A DNA stretch of 25,563 bases from the IMG/VR virus record IMGVR_UViG_3300032676_000823, positions 1-25,563 of that record. One strand, given 5' to 3'. The first letter of the stretch is position 1, and the number at the start of each line of letters is the position of its first letter. A model generated the notes under the pieces. The model did no database searches and was not told the DNA's origin. It worked only from the letters and a program-made list of their open reading frames with translations. Positions 7,255 to 14,771 of this stretch are shown here, piece after piece. The DNA is from a virus. The translations under genes were made by a program, and so were the position numbers.

Positions 7255-7376
7255 AATATATAACCTATATGAATTTCGGTGAATTTATGAAAGAAATTGG
7301 CTTGCAATGGGAAGATACAGCCGATTTTAAACAGCGATATTTAATTAGGGCGATTAAGTCTAAAGCGTTGTTTTAA
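6670..7376 (+). CDS. Tail assembly chaperone, long product by -1 frameshift (join 6670..7074, 7074..7376)
   Basis: The -1 frame is open from 7050 to the TAA at 7374-7376 and has no plausible start of its own, yet reads like real protein: IIRLYGIQEWFADIEQERRYW, then GEFMKEIGLQWEDTADF and a final RYLIRAIKSKALF. Slippage on T_TTT_TTT at 7068-7074 would fuse 135 residues of the short product to 100 residues of this frame, giving a 235-residue protein equivalent to lambda gpGT. Without it, 122 nt between the short product's stop and the next RBS region would be unexplained coding-like sequence. It is annotated separately because both products are expected at a fixed ratio. Confidence 0.8.
6692..6707 (+). 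promoter_or_regulatory. Stem-loop with NGTGATGC loop, copy 2
   Basis: ACCT (6692-6695) pairs with AGGT (6704-6707) around the loop TGTGATGC. It lies at the 5' end of the chaperone gene; the loop ATG (6700) is in frame and is an alternative start codon. This is the shortest stem of the four copies and overlaps coding sequence if TTG 6670 is the start, so it is the least certain. Confidence 0.35.
7068..7137 (+). promoter_or_regulatory. Programmed -1 ribosomal frameshift signal
   Basis: The heptamer T_TTT_TTT (7068-7074) is in the correct phase (Ile-Phe-Phe). After a 6-nt spacer, ATCTCCAAG (7081-7089) pairs perfectly with CTTGGAGAT (7119-7127), extended by a G-T pair (7090/7118). Loop bases GCACC (7093-7097) can pair with GGTGC (7132-7136), giving a possible pseudoknot. 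Heptamer, spacer and stem match established -1 frameshift rules; no other in-phase canonical heptamer lies in the overlap 7050-7254. Confidence 0.85.
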
Positions 7377-7392
7377 TTACTAGGAATATAAA

Positions 7393-8937
7393 ATGGCAAT
7401 ACAATCGGTAATTGAAATTGATGTATTAGACGAAAAGTTTAAAGCCTTTCAACAAGAGTTTGAAAAGTATAAAAAGTCTACCAAAGAATCCACTAAAGAG
7501 TGGAAAGAAGTAAATACTTTTATTGGTAAAGCACTTAATCAGCAAAAAGAGTTTAATAAATCCCTTAAAGATGGCGTAAAGCAACTTAAAGAAGCCGCCG
7601 CTCTTACATCTGCTATTGCTGGAGATATGGCTGGTATTGCCCTTTCAGCGGCTAAATGGGTAGCTTATTCCGTTATTGGTGGCTATACAGCTATGGGTGC
7701 ATTAGCCTATAAAGCCAATGCCGTTACCAAAGAATCTAGTGCTTTAGGAATAACAAGGGCGCAATTGCGTTCAGCTAGAGTTTATGGCAATCCATATTAT
7801 GACAATATGGAAGGAATGATGGGTAATATTCAAGACCTTCAATCTTCTTTAGGTGGCAGATGGAAAATAGATAGATTACTTGGCGGTGATTCTTCAAAAA
7901 ATCCTTACGAAAATCTTGTTCCAATATTCAATAAAGTAAGAGAAGCCAAAGCAACTTCTGGTGGATTTGTAGATGTTGCAATGGGTCAAAATCCAGCATT
8001 TCAAAATGTATTAACAAAACAAGAAATGTTAGCTATCTGGAATATGTCTGAGCAAAGATATAAGGCGTTTACTGGAGGTTTAAATAAAGGTGCGGGTCAA
8101 TTTCCAAACGAGGAAAAAAATGCCCAAGCATGGACTAATTTCTGGATCGCTATTACAAAAACTGGTCAATTATTAGAATCTAAATTGATTAATGTATTAG
8201 GTAAATTAACTGAACCTTTAGCACAATTAACTGAAGCTGTAGCAGATGCACTTGTAGCATTTTTGGGAAGTAAAGAAGTAGAAGATGCTATTAAAGGTTT
8301 TGTTTCTGAATTAAAAGATCCAGATAATAAACAAGCATTAAAAGACTTTTTTGAGGGTATTTTTATTATTGGTAAAGCAATAGCTTATGTCATAAGTAAA
8401 ATTCCTAATTTTGCAAAATGGGTAGCTGACTATACAAAAACTGAAGCTGGTAAAGGTCAGGATATAGTAGATTTCTTTAAAAAAGCTGGAGTTGCTAATG
8501 GTAATTGGTACGATCAATATAAAAAAGATGCTCCAAATAATGATATTAATTTAGGTAAAGTAGATCCTGAATTAGTTAATACAGCGCAAAGATTAGGATT
8601 AACAGTTAATAGCGGATATAGAACCCAACAAGAAGCTATATTAAAAAAGATTTGGCATCCGGGTTCTCACCATACTGTTTTAAATAAAGAAGGTTTTTCA
8701 ACGGCTTTAGATATTGATATGGATCAGGCTTTAGCTTTAAGAGCAAAGTTTAAGACTGAAGAAGAATTTACTAAAGCTACAAACTTATGGCGACCTTATC
8801 TTGGTATGAAAGGTGAGGAAAACCATTTTGAATTAAAAAATCATCATTTAAAATTTGTTGATCCAAATCCCGGTAAAGATAATGTCTTTATTTATGATAA
8901 TGATGGCACTTGTACTAAATTAGTGGCGATGAAATAA
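7393..8937 (+). CDS. Tape measure protein with C-terminal M15-type peptidase-like domain
   Basis: This 514-residue protein sets tail length and is ejected through the tube. Residues 10-70 are a charged coiled coil (DEKFKAFQQEFEKYKKSTKE). Residues about 68-110 form an Ala/Gly-rich hydrophobic segment of possible membrane-inserting type, followed by helical regions to about 385. Residues about 390-484 resemble a zinc D,D-/L,D-carboxypeptidase of the M15 family. They carry NSGYRT (406-411), S-H-H (425-427), a GFSTALDID block with Gly434, Ala438 and Asp440, and an ENHFE block with His478. His426 or His427, Asp440 and His478 are candidate zinc ligands, though the usual SxHxxGxAxD spacing is stretched by about five residues. 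The length predicts a short tail. The stop overlaps the next ATG (TAATG). Confidence 0.78.
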   Translation: MAIQSVIEIDVLDEKFKAFQQEFEKYKKSTKESTKEWKEVNTFIGKALNQQKEFNKSLKDGVKQLKEAAALTSAIAGDMAGIALSAAKWVAYSVIGGYTAMGALAYKANAVTKESSALGITRAQLRSARVYGNPYYDNMEGMMGNIQDLQSSLGGRWKIDRLLGGDSSKNPYENLVPIFNKVREAKATSGGFVDVAMGQNPAFQNVLTKQEMLAIWNMSEQRYKAFTGGLNKGAGQFPNEEKNAQAWTNFWIAITKTGQLLESKLINVLGKLTEPLAQLTEAVADALVAFLGSKEVEDAIKGFVSELKDPDNKQALKDFFEGIFIIGKAIAYVISKIPNFAKWVADYTKTEAGKGQDIVDFFKKAGVANGNWYDQYKKDAPNNDINLGKVDPELVNTAQRLGLTVNSGYRTQQEAILKKIWHPGSHHTVLNKEGFSTALDIDMDQALALRAKFKTEEEFTKATNLWRPYLGMKGEENHFELKNHHLKFVDPNPGKDNVFIYDNDGTCTKLVAMK

Positions 8938-9512
8938 TGACATCAATAGCAAAAACAATATTTTCAGGCGCATTTGAAATTGCACCTATATGGCTGGTTG
9001 GTGGATTAGTAGGCTATGCACCCCTTAATTTTCCAGCTATAAATTTAAGCGATCCTTTAAATTCTGGATTCTTTGCCCATTTTAAACCTTTAGCTGGAAG
9101 CACTTTAGCTCAATGGGATATTGCAACTTATCCAATGGCAAATTTTGCAACTGCCGCTAATGCTGTAGTTCAAAAGCCATTAAGTGTAAGTATGGCGATG
9201 ATTTGCCCTGCACAAAATAATGGTGGCTATCTACAGAAAACAGCTATTTTAACGGCTATGCAATTTCTTATTCAAAATCATATTTCTAATGGTGGAACTT
9301 TTACTATACTGACACCAGCATTTGTATATGCTAATTGCTTGCTAACTGGTATTAGGGATATAACTCCACCAAGCGATAAACAAGTTCAATATGTATATCA
9401 ATGGGATTTTACTCAGCCATTAATTACTACTTCACAAGCACAATCGGTTTTGGGTACATTAATGAATAAAATTCAAAGTGGATTGCCAACAACCTCAGCT
9501 TGGGGGGGTTAA
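8937..9512 (+). CDS. Baseplate Dit-like / distal tail protein
   Basis: This 191-residue protein is encoded immediately after the tape measure with a one-base overlap. It has a hydrophobic, beta-rich N-terminus (GAFEIAPIWLVGGLVGYAPLNFPAINL). A helical middle follows (TAILTAMQFLIQNHISNGGTFTI, about residues 102-124), then a strand-rich end with CLLTGIRDITPPSDKQVQYVYQWDF. The final pattern, a strand carrying 'LTGIRD' then 'YQWDFTQPL', is like Dit-type hub adaptor proteins that connect tube and central hub. The hydrophobic start is not a signal peptide, as it is too late and followed by a beta region. Assignment rests on order and pattern. Confidence 0.55.
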   Translation: MTSIAKTIFSGAFEIAPIWLVGGLVGYAPLNFPAINLSDPLNSGFFAHFKPLAGSTLAQWDIATYPMANFATAANAVVQKPLSVSMAMICPAQNNGGYLQKTAILTAMQFLIQNHISNGGTFTILTPAFVYANCLLTGIRDITPPSDKQVQYVYQWDFTQPLITTSQAQSVLGTLMNKIQSGLPTTSAWGG

Positions 9513-9515
9513 ATT

Positions 9516-9788
9516 ATGACAACTTTTGTTAAATTTGATCCTGCTCTTACAGCAAATTTTCAATTTAATGCTACTTTAGATGGGGCAAATTATATTGTTA
9601 TATGTACTTGGAATGTATATGGTGCAAGGTATTATTTAAGCGTATATAACAACAATGGAACAATTATTGTTACTAACCCTATAATTGCATCGCCTGATGA
9701 TTTTGATATAAATTTAGTTTTTGGGTATTTTCAAACTTCTACTTTGGTCTATAGACTATCGTCAAATAATTTTGAAATATTTCCATGA
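9516..9788 (+). CDS. Baseplate plug protein (Pam3 gp18-like)
   Basis: This 90-residue all-beta protein contains ANYIVICTWNVYGARYYLSVYNNNGTII and a second half with SPDDFDINLVFGYFQTSTLVYRLSSNNFEIFP. The 'WN.Y..RYY.S...NNG' and 'GYF..STL.YR....FEI.P' patterns fit the small plug protein family named after cyanophage Pam3 gp18, which closes the hub interior before contraction. The family link is from memory of the pattern. It overlaps the hub gene by 4 nt (ATGA), as expected for partners made in stoichiometric amounts. Confidence 0.65.
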   Translation: MTTFVKFDPALTANFQFNATLDGANYIVICTWNVYGARYYLSVYNNNGTIIVTNPIIASPDDFDINLVFGYFQTSTLVYRLSSNNFEIFP

Positions 9789-10792
9789 GATTTTATAAAA
9801 TTACAATAAGTCCACCAATTGAAGATCTTAATCGGTTTGAAGAATTTTCTTTTAGCTCTCAAACCAATGGAAAAGACAATTATTCTGCATTGCAATTAGA
9901 TTTAGATATTTATCAAGAATCATATAGCCAATATTCAGCTAATGGCTTTATTAAAATAAATGGAATTGATTTAAAAGGTTTGGGAGAAATAGGAAATTAC
10001 AATCCTAAATTAGTGCGTGGCAAACCAATTGAAATGTGCAAGATTAAAATTGAAGTTGGAATGTCTAAGGGTTTACCTTATGCTAATCCAAGTCAACAGG
10101 GAATAATTCTTATTGGCGGAATTATGCAAGCCTTTGCTAACTGGCAAGGTGTTAATGTATCTTTGGATATGATTGTTGCTCCAGCTTTCGCTGGAAGTAA
10201 TGATTTAAATAATATTACTTTTGTTTGGAAGAAAAATACTGAATTAACCGATGCAGTAAAACTAGCTCTTGAAACTGCTTACAAACCAACAAAAGTAACA
10301 GGTTCATTTAGAACTGGATTAAAACAATCCGAAGATGCCCCAGAACAAAATTTTAATTTATTAAGTTTATCCAGAAAAGTAAATGCGGTCAGTAGAAACA
10401 TTATTAAAGAACCTACCTATACTGGCGGGTTAATATGTGTTAATGATACTGGTTTTTATTTAACAGATAATGCAATAACTAAAACAGCCACAAAAACAAT
10501 TAAATTTACCGATGTAATTGGTAATTTAACATGGCTTCAAATTGGCACTATTTCTGCAAAAGTAGTTATGCGAGGCGATTTGAATGTTGGTGATTACATT
10601 TCTTTTGAAAAAAACATCCCAATAAATAATACAGTAAATAATTTTTCTCAATACAGAAACAATATTTCTTTTGACGGCATTTTTTATGTTTCAAAATTAC
10701 ACCATATAGGAAGCAGTAGATCACCAGATGGCAATGGTTGGGTAACAACTATTGAAGCTATTGCTAATGGAGTGGGGTTATATTCAGCATGA
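9785..10792 (+). CDS. Baseplate central hub protein (gp27/gpD-like)
   Basis: This 335-residue protein should form the trimeric hub beneath the tube. It starts MRFYKITISPPIEDLNRFEEFSFSSQ, carries a charged beta region with IEVGMSKGLPYANPSQQGIILIGGI (about residues 88-114), a helical insert (TELTDAVKLALETAY) and a second beta domain ending WVTTIEAIANG. Two beta domains bridged by helices, located between plug and spike genes, match the organisation of hub proteins. The region 186-200 (QNFNLLSLSRKVNAV) is a likely interface helix. The start overlaps the plug stop and the stop overlaps the spike start (ATGA). Confidence 0.7.
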   Translation: MRFYKITISPPIEDLNRFEEFSFSSQTNGKDNYSALQLDLDIYQESYSQYSANGFIKINGIDLKGLGEIGNYNPKLVRGKPIEMCKIKIEVGMSKGLPYANPSQQGIILIGGIMQAFANWQGVNVSLDMIVAPAFAGSNDLNNITFVWKKNTELTDAVKLALETAYKPTKVTGSFRTGLKQSEDAPEQNFNLLSLSRKVNAVSRNIIKEPTYTGGLICVNDTGFYLTDNAITKTATKTIKFTDVIGNLTWLQIGTISAKVVMRGDLNVGDYISFEKNIPINNTVNNFSQYRNNISFDGIFYVSKLHHIGSSRSPDGNGWVTTIEAIANGVGLYSA

Positions 10793-11448
10793 GTTTAGGT
10801 CAAAAAATCCCTCTTGCTCAGTCAATAAGTGACTATGTACAGCAAGCAATAGAATTAAATCAAATGTCGAATGGGCTTCAATTGCCATGTCGTGTTGTTG
10901 CTGTAGATGGCGCAATCGTAACTGTTAATTTTGAAATTGACAATAATGGGGAATATACATTCCCACAAGTTAAAATGCCTATCGCCCAAAGCATTTATGT
11001 GCGCTTACCTGTACAAGTAGGCGATTTAGGAATTTGCGTTTCAGCAGATGTTCGTATAGGCGGGATAACAGGACTTGGTACTAAAGGCGCATTAGCTCCT
11101 TTAGTAAAGCCATTTAATCTTAGCGCATTAATTTTTGTTCCAGTAGGGGCAACAGATTGGGAAGCGGTTGATCCAAATGCGGTTAATATTAATGCTCCAA
11201 ATGGCGCAGTAATCAGAGATACAGGAAACAATTGCGTTATTACTTTAACTCCTACTGGGGTAAATGTAACCATTGGAAGCACTAGCTTTCTTGTGGAAAG
11301 TTCTGGTGTTACAGTTAATGGTAAATTTACAGTAAATGGCAATGTTGAAACTACTGGAACTTTGAAAAATAATGGCGTAAGCGTTGGTAGCACTCATAAA
11401 CATTCAGGTGTTCAAACAGGTATAAGCAATACAGGGAATCCAGTATGA
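10789..11448 (+). CDS. Baseplate spike protein (gpV / Gp138-like)
   Basis: This 219-residue trimeric membrane-piercing spike has an N-terminal OB-fold-like part: CRVVAVDGAIVTVNFEI, then MPIAQSIYVRLPVQVGDLGICV (about residues 62-83), close in style to the Gp138 N-terminal domain. From about residue 125 it becomes a beta-helical needle of short repeats (PNAVNINAPNGAVIRDTGNNCVITLTPTG, ESSGVTVNGKFTVNG, NVETTGTLKNNGVSVG). The tip ends in THKHSG and TGNPV. The HxH pair (His203, His205) matches the iron-binding tip motif of P2 gpV-type spikes. Confidence 0.85.
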   Translation: MSLGQKIPLAQSISDYVQQAIELNQMSNGLQLPCRVVAVDGAIVTVNFEIDNNGEYTFPQVKMPIAQSIYVRLPVQVGDLGICVSADVRIGGITGLGTKGALAPLVKPFNLSALIFVPVGATDWEAVDPNAVNINAPNGAVIRDTGNNCVITLTPTGVNVTIGSTSFLVESSGVTVNGKFTVNGNVETTGTLKNNGVSVGSTHKHSGVQTGISNTGNPV

Positions 11449-11768
11449 GAACTTATGGCGTAGATCCAAGCACTCAACAATGGGTAGAAGTTTCAGAAAC
11501 CAGTTATGTATGGTTGGCTACTTTAGCTCAAACTTTAAGATTAAATTTGGGTGAAAGCCCTTTTTATGCTAATTATGGTATTCCAGCACAAAACGCTGTT
11601 CATACTCAAATACCGCCTGATCTTGCTATAAATACTACTCAGGTTCAATATGCACCTTATTTTGCTAGTTTGACTGTTACAAATAGGCAAATAGCTCCAA
11701 ATCCAATTTATAATATTAATGCGGTATTCCTAAACGGAACAATTATTTCTTCTCAGGTGGCTACTTAA
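11445..11768 (+). CDS. Baseplate wedge / sheath initiator (gpW/gp25-like)
   Basis: This 107-residue protein contains WLATLAQTLRLNLGESPFYANYGIPA (about residues 23-48), typical of the gp25-like fold, in which a conserved helix and EPR-type loop nucleate the sheath. The acidic residue in LGESPF may correspond to the family's EPR loop, but the exact Glu-Pro-Arg triplet is absent. The C-terminal half holds three beta strands. It sits between the spike and gpJ genes, as usual, with a 4-nt overlap upstream and a 1-nt overlap downstream. Confidence 0.7.
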   Translation: MRTYGVDPSTQQWVEVSETSYVWLATLAQTLRLNLGESPFYANYGIPAQNAVHTQIPPDLAINTTQVQYAPYFASLTVTNRQIAPNPIYNINAVFLNGTIISSQVAT

Positions 11769-13165
11769 TGGCTCAAATAACGACTGCTGGAGCAATACCA
11801 GCTTTACCAACAGATCTATTAAATGCTGAAATTGCGGCGGCTACAGCTTTAGCACCCGGTTTAACAGCTAATCTTCCGGGTTCTCTTGTAGAAGATATGG
11901 CTTCTACAGCCGCTGGTGCGGTAGTAGTTCAAGATCAAGCTTTTGTAGACTTAGTTAATTCTATTAGTCCTGCAACTGCTAACCCTTCAATTCTTTATCA
12001 ATTGGGGCAAGTCTATGGTGTCGAACAAGGTCAAGGTTCTAATACTTCCGTTTATGTTATTTTTACAGGTCTTGCTGGTTTTGTTATTCCTGTTGGATTT
12101 ACTGTATCTGATGGTACTTACCAATATACAGTTCAGGATGGCGGAATTATTGCTACTTCTGGACAAACTTCTCCACTTTATTGTTTAGCAACAGTTCAAG
12201 GTTCTTGGGCTGTTCCATCTGGAACTGTTACGCAAATTATTACTTCTGTACCAGCAGGGTTTACCCTTACTGTTACTAATCCTGATGATGGATTGCCCGG
12301 TCTTACAGCACAAACAATTGCTTCATATCAAGCTCAAGTAATGCAAGCAGGAATGGTTACTGCTCAAGGTGTCCCTACTTTTATTAAAGCTCAACTGCAA
12401 AATGTTATAGGTGTACAAGCTAGGTTAATTTCTATTCGTCTGATAGCTACAAATCAATGGGAAATCATTGTAGGTGGTGGCGATCCTTATGAAGTAGGTA
12501 ACGCCATATTTAATAGCGTTCCTGATATTTCTAATTTGGTAGGCTCTACTCTTGCTGTTACTGCTATTACTACAGCAAATCCGGGCGTTGTTACTACTGA
12601 TTTAAATCATGGATATGCAACTGGACAAGTAATTACCATAGCTGGTGTAGATCCAGTTTGGTTTAATAATAACTACACCATTACTGTTATTGATGAAAAA
12701 TCCTTTAGTTTAGGAGTAACAACTGTAGGTCATGCTTATACAAGTGGCGGTGTTGTAACGCCTAATTTACGCAATATAACTGTATCTATTGATGATTATC
12801 CAGATATTTATAGCATTATTTTTGTAAATCCACCTTCTCAAACTGTTAATATAACAATTACTTGGAATACTATTTCTACCAATTTAGTATCTCCAACTGC
12901 TGTAGCTCAACTAACAACCCCAGCTATTGTTGATTACATTAATAGTATTCCTGTTGGTCAACCAATTAATACTTATGAATTGCAAGATGCCTTTCAAAAT
13001 GCAGTAGAACCCATTATTTCTGCAAGTCAAGTATCTAAAATTGACTATGTAGTGGCAATTAACGGAATAGATACTGCTCCAACTTCTGGTACTTTGCTTA
13101 TTTATGGTGATCCTGAAAGCTATTTTTCTACTAATGCTTCATTGGTATCGGTAGTACAAGGCTAG
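11768..13165 (+). CDS. Baseplate wedge protein J-like with inserted beta domain
   Basis: This 465-residue protein belongs to the baseplate_J (P2 gpJ / T4 gp6-like) group. Early sequence includes LPGSLVEDMASTAAGAVVVQDQAFVDLVNSISP (about 36-68), then an IPVGFTVSDGTYQYTVQDGG strand pair. The core motif GLPGLTAQTIASYQAQVMQ (about 175-193) and the GVQARLISI segment follow. Residues about 262-332 look like an insertion: NHGYATGQVITIAG, then NNNYTITVIDEKSFSL and HAYTSGGVVT, similar to the extra module in the sheath gene. The C-terminus (LTTPAIVDYINSIPVGQPINTYELQDAF) is again typical of gpJ. These subunits form the ring that opens on contraction. Confidence 0.8.
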   Translation: MAQITTAGAIPALPTDLLNAEIAAATALAPGLTANLPGSLVEDMASTAAGAVVVQDQAFVDLVNSISPATANPSILYQLGQVYGVEQGQGSNTSVYVIFTGLAGFVIPVGFTVSDGTYQYTVQDGGIIATSGQTSPLYCLATVQGSWAVPSGTVTQIITSVPAGFTLTVTNPDDGLPGLTAQTIASYQAQVMQAGMVTAQGVPTFIKAQLQNVIGVQARLISIRLIATNQWEIIVGGGDPYEVGNAIFNSVPDISNLVGSTLAVTAITTANPGVVTTDLNHGYATGQVITIAGVDPVWFNNNYTITVIDEKSFSLGVTTVGHAYTSGGVVTPNLRNITVSIDDYPDIYSIIFVNPPSQTVNITITWNTISTNLVSPTAVAQLTTPAIVDYINSIPVGQPINTYELQDAFQNAVEPIISASQVSKIDYVVAINGIDTAPTSGTLLIYGDPESYFSTNASLVSVVQG

Positions 13166-13166
13166 T

Positions 13167-13868
13167 ATGCTTACACAAGTACTTCCAGCTTATCTTTACC
13201 AGCAATATACAAAAGATCCGTATAACGAAGATTTACAGGCTTTTTTTACTGCTTACAATACTGAATCACAAACTAGGCTAGATGCCACTAATAGCTTAAA
13301 TTTGCCTATTTATACAAAGCAAATAGCTCCTTTATTGGATTGGACAGCTTATGCCATTTATGGCGTAACTAGACCAAGCCTTGGCTCTCCTGCCAAGTTT
13401 TCGCCTTTAGGCGTATACGACACAATTCCTTATGACATAAACGCTTATTCAAGAAATATAACAACTGGTACAGCTAATCTTTATGTTGTTGATGATGACA
13501 TCTTTAAGCGTATTTTGACTTGGAATTTTTATAAAGGTGATGGCTTCCAATACACCACACAATGGTTAAAACGCAGAATTAAACGCTTTCTTTTGGGTAT
13601 AGATGGGGTTGATTTTCCAATTGATAATACTTATGAAATTAGTGTTACCTATGGCTCTAACAATGTAATAACATTAACAGTTCCAAATTATGCTGTAACC
13701 CCTATTTTTATATCAGCTTTGGAATCTGGCGTTTTAAATGTTCCGTTTGAATACAGTTATATAGTAGATATTTCATCAGGGGCAATACCTTGGAAAAACA
13801 ATTCTAGCGCAACTATTGGATGGACAAATAGCTCAAGTATGCCAATTACTTGGTACACTCTCGTTTAA
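13167..13868 (+). CDS. Baseplate wedge / tail protein I-like
   Basis: This 233-residue protein directly follows gpJ, where the second wedge protein (gpI or DUF2612-like) is encoded. It has a helical N-terminus (LPAYLYQQYTKDPYNEDLQAFFTAYNTESQTRLD). A Trp/Tyr-rich middle (APLLDWTAYAIYGVTRP, then ILTWNFYKGDGFQYTTQWLKRRIKRFLLG, about residues 118-145) matches the proteins that pair with gpJ and anchor fibres. The end is beta-rich, with WKNNSSATIGWTNSSSMPITWYTLV. AAGG lies upstream of the ATG. Confidence 0.65.
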   Translation: MLTQVLPAYLYQQYTKDPYNEDLQAFFTAYNTESQTRLDATNSLNLPIYTKQIAPLLDWTAYAIYGVTRPSLGSPAKFSPLGVYDTIPYDINAYSRNITTGTANLYVVDDDIFKRILTWNFYKGDGFQYTTQWLKRRIKRFLLGIDGVDFPIDNTYEISVTYGSNNVITLTVPNYAVTPIFISALESGVLNVPFEYSYIVDISSGAIPWKNNSSATIGWTNSSSMPITWYTLV

Positions 13869-13878
13869 AGGATAATTT

Positions 13879-14391
13879 ATGTCAGTTCCGTATACTTTTG
13901 CTTCCGCCTCATCAGCACTTCCTTTATCGGAATTGGATCTTAACTTTGCTACGCCCATTACTCTAGGCTCTCAGCCTATGATTTTAGGTAATACATATAC
14001 AACAATAGCAGGGTTAACCCTTACTGCTCCTGTATTTACTGCTCCAGTTTTAGGAACTCCAACTTCAGGAAACTTATCAAATTGCACAGGAAGTCTTGCT
14101 GGATGTACTGGGTATACCTATGCCAATTTAGCTGGAACAGTACCAACTTGGAATCAAAATACTAATGGTAATGCGGCAACCGCCACTTTAGCGGCAACCG
14201 CCACTTTAGCTTCAACAGCTACTTATGCTACTACAGCGGGTAGCACCAATACTTTTGCCACAACTAACTTTTCTATTGCTGAATCTGGTGGTAAGCTATA
14301 TTTTTATCATAATTCAACAACAATTGCTTCATTAGATTCTTCTGGAAACTTAATTGCTCTTGCTAACGTAACAGCATATGGAACACCATAA
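13879..14391 (+). CDS. Tail fibre-like protein
   Basis: This 170-residue protein has an AAAGGA ribosome-binding site. It starts SVPYTFASASSALPLSELDLNFATPITLG, like N-terminal segments that attach fibres to baseplates. It then shows the fibre signature PVLGTPTSGNLSNCTG (about 56-71), an Ala/Thr-rich stretch encoded by a perfect 18-nt tandem repeat, and ends with a short trimeric tip-like segment (KLYFYHNSTTIASLDSSGNLIAL). It is short for a full fibre and may be a stub or a base for the adhesins downstream. It overlaps the next start by one base. Confidence 0.6.
   Translation: MSVPYTFASASSALPLSELDLNFATPITLGSQPMILGNTYTTIAGLTLTAPVFTAPVLGTPTSGNLSNCTGSLAGCTGYTYANLAGTVPTWNQNTNGNAATATLAATATLASTATYATTAGSTNTFATTNFSIAESGGKLYFYHNSTTIASLDSSGNLIALANVTAYGTP
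14173..14208 (+). repeat. Perfect 18-nt tandem duplication inside a fibre gene
   Basis: The unit GCGGCAACCGCCACTTTA occurs twice (14173-14190 and 14191-14208), giving ATATLA twice in the protein. It is more GC-rich than its surroundings. An identical copy next to the original suggests recent slippage or recombination; the repeat could vary the length of the fibre shaft. Confidence 0.9.
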
Positions 14392-14771
14392 TGGAAAATA
14401 ATATTGACTTTAATTACGAATACTCTGATTTAAACTTATTTAAAACTAGGGTTCAAATCTTAACTGGCGAATATGCAGATACTATTTTAGAATTTGGCGG
14501 GTCACTTTTAGCTCAAGACGAAAATCAAAATACTTTTACTTTTGAGTATCAACTTTTTCAAATTCCTCAACATTTAAAAGGTATTGTTTTAAAAGGTACT
14601 AAAGATTTTGAAATGTTTTTAGGTTACTTATTAGTCGATATTATTGATAGTAGAAATAATGACCCAGAAGAAAAAAATAAATTAGAACAAGCTGCTAGTT
14701 TTAAAGGGGCTTTACCTAATACTATTAAAATTGACCCTTGGTTTTATAACAAACAGGCGACAGTAATATGA
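14391..14771 (+). CDS. Unidentified acidic protein between fibre genes
   Basis: This 126-residue protein is not recognised. It is acidic, with no membrane segment. The first two thirds look beta-rich (NLFKTRVQILTGEYADTILEFGGSLLA, FTFEYQLFQIP), followed by a helix (DFEMFLGYLLVDIIDSRNNDPEEKNKLEQAASF). It ends IKIDPWFYNKQATVI. It overlaps its neighbours at both ends (TAATGG upstream; ATGA downstream), so it is translated with the fibre genes. It may be a fibre-assembly chaperone or an adaptor; no motif proves either. Confidence 0.6.
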   Translation: MENNIDFNYEYSDLNLFKTRVQILTGEYADTILEFGGSLLAQDENQNTFTFEYQLFQIPQHLKGIVLKGTKDFEMFLGYLLVDIIDSRNNDPEEKNKLEQAASFKGALPNTIKIDPWFYNKQATVI

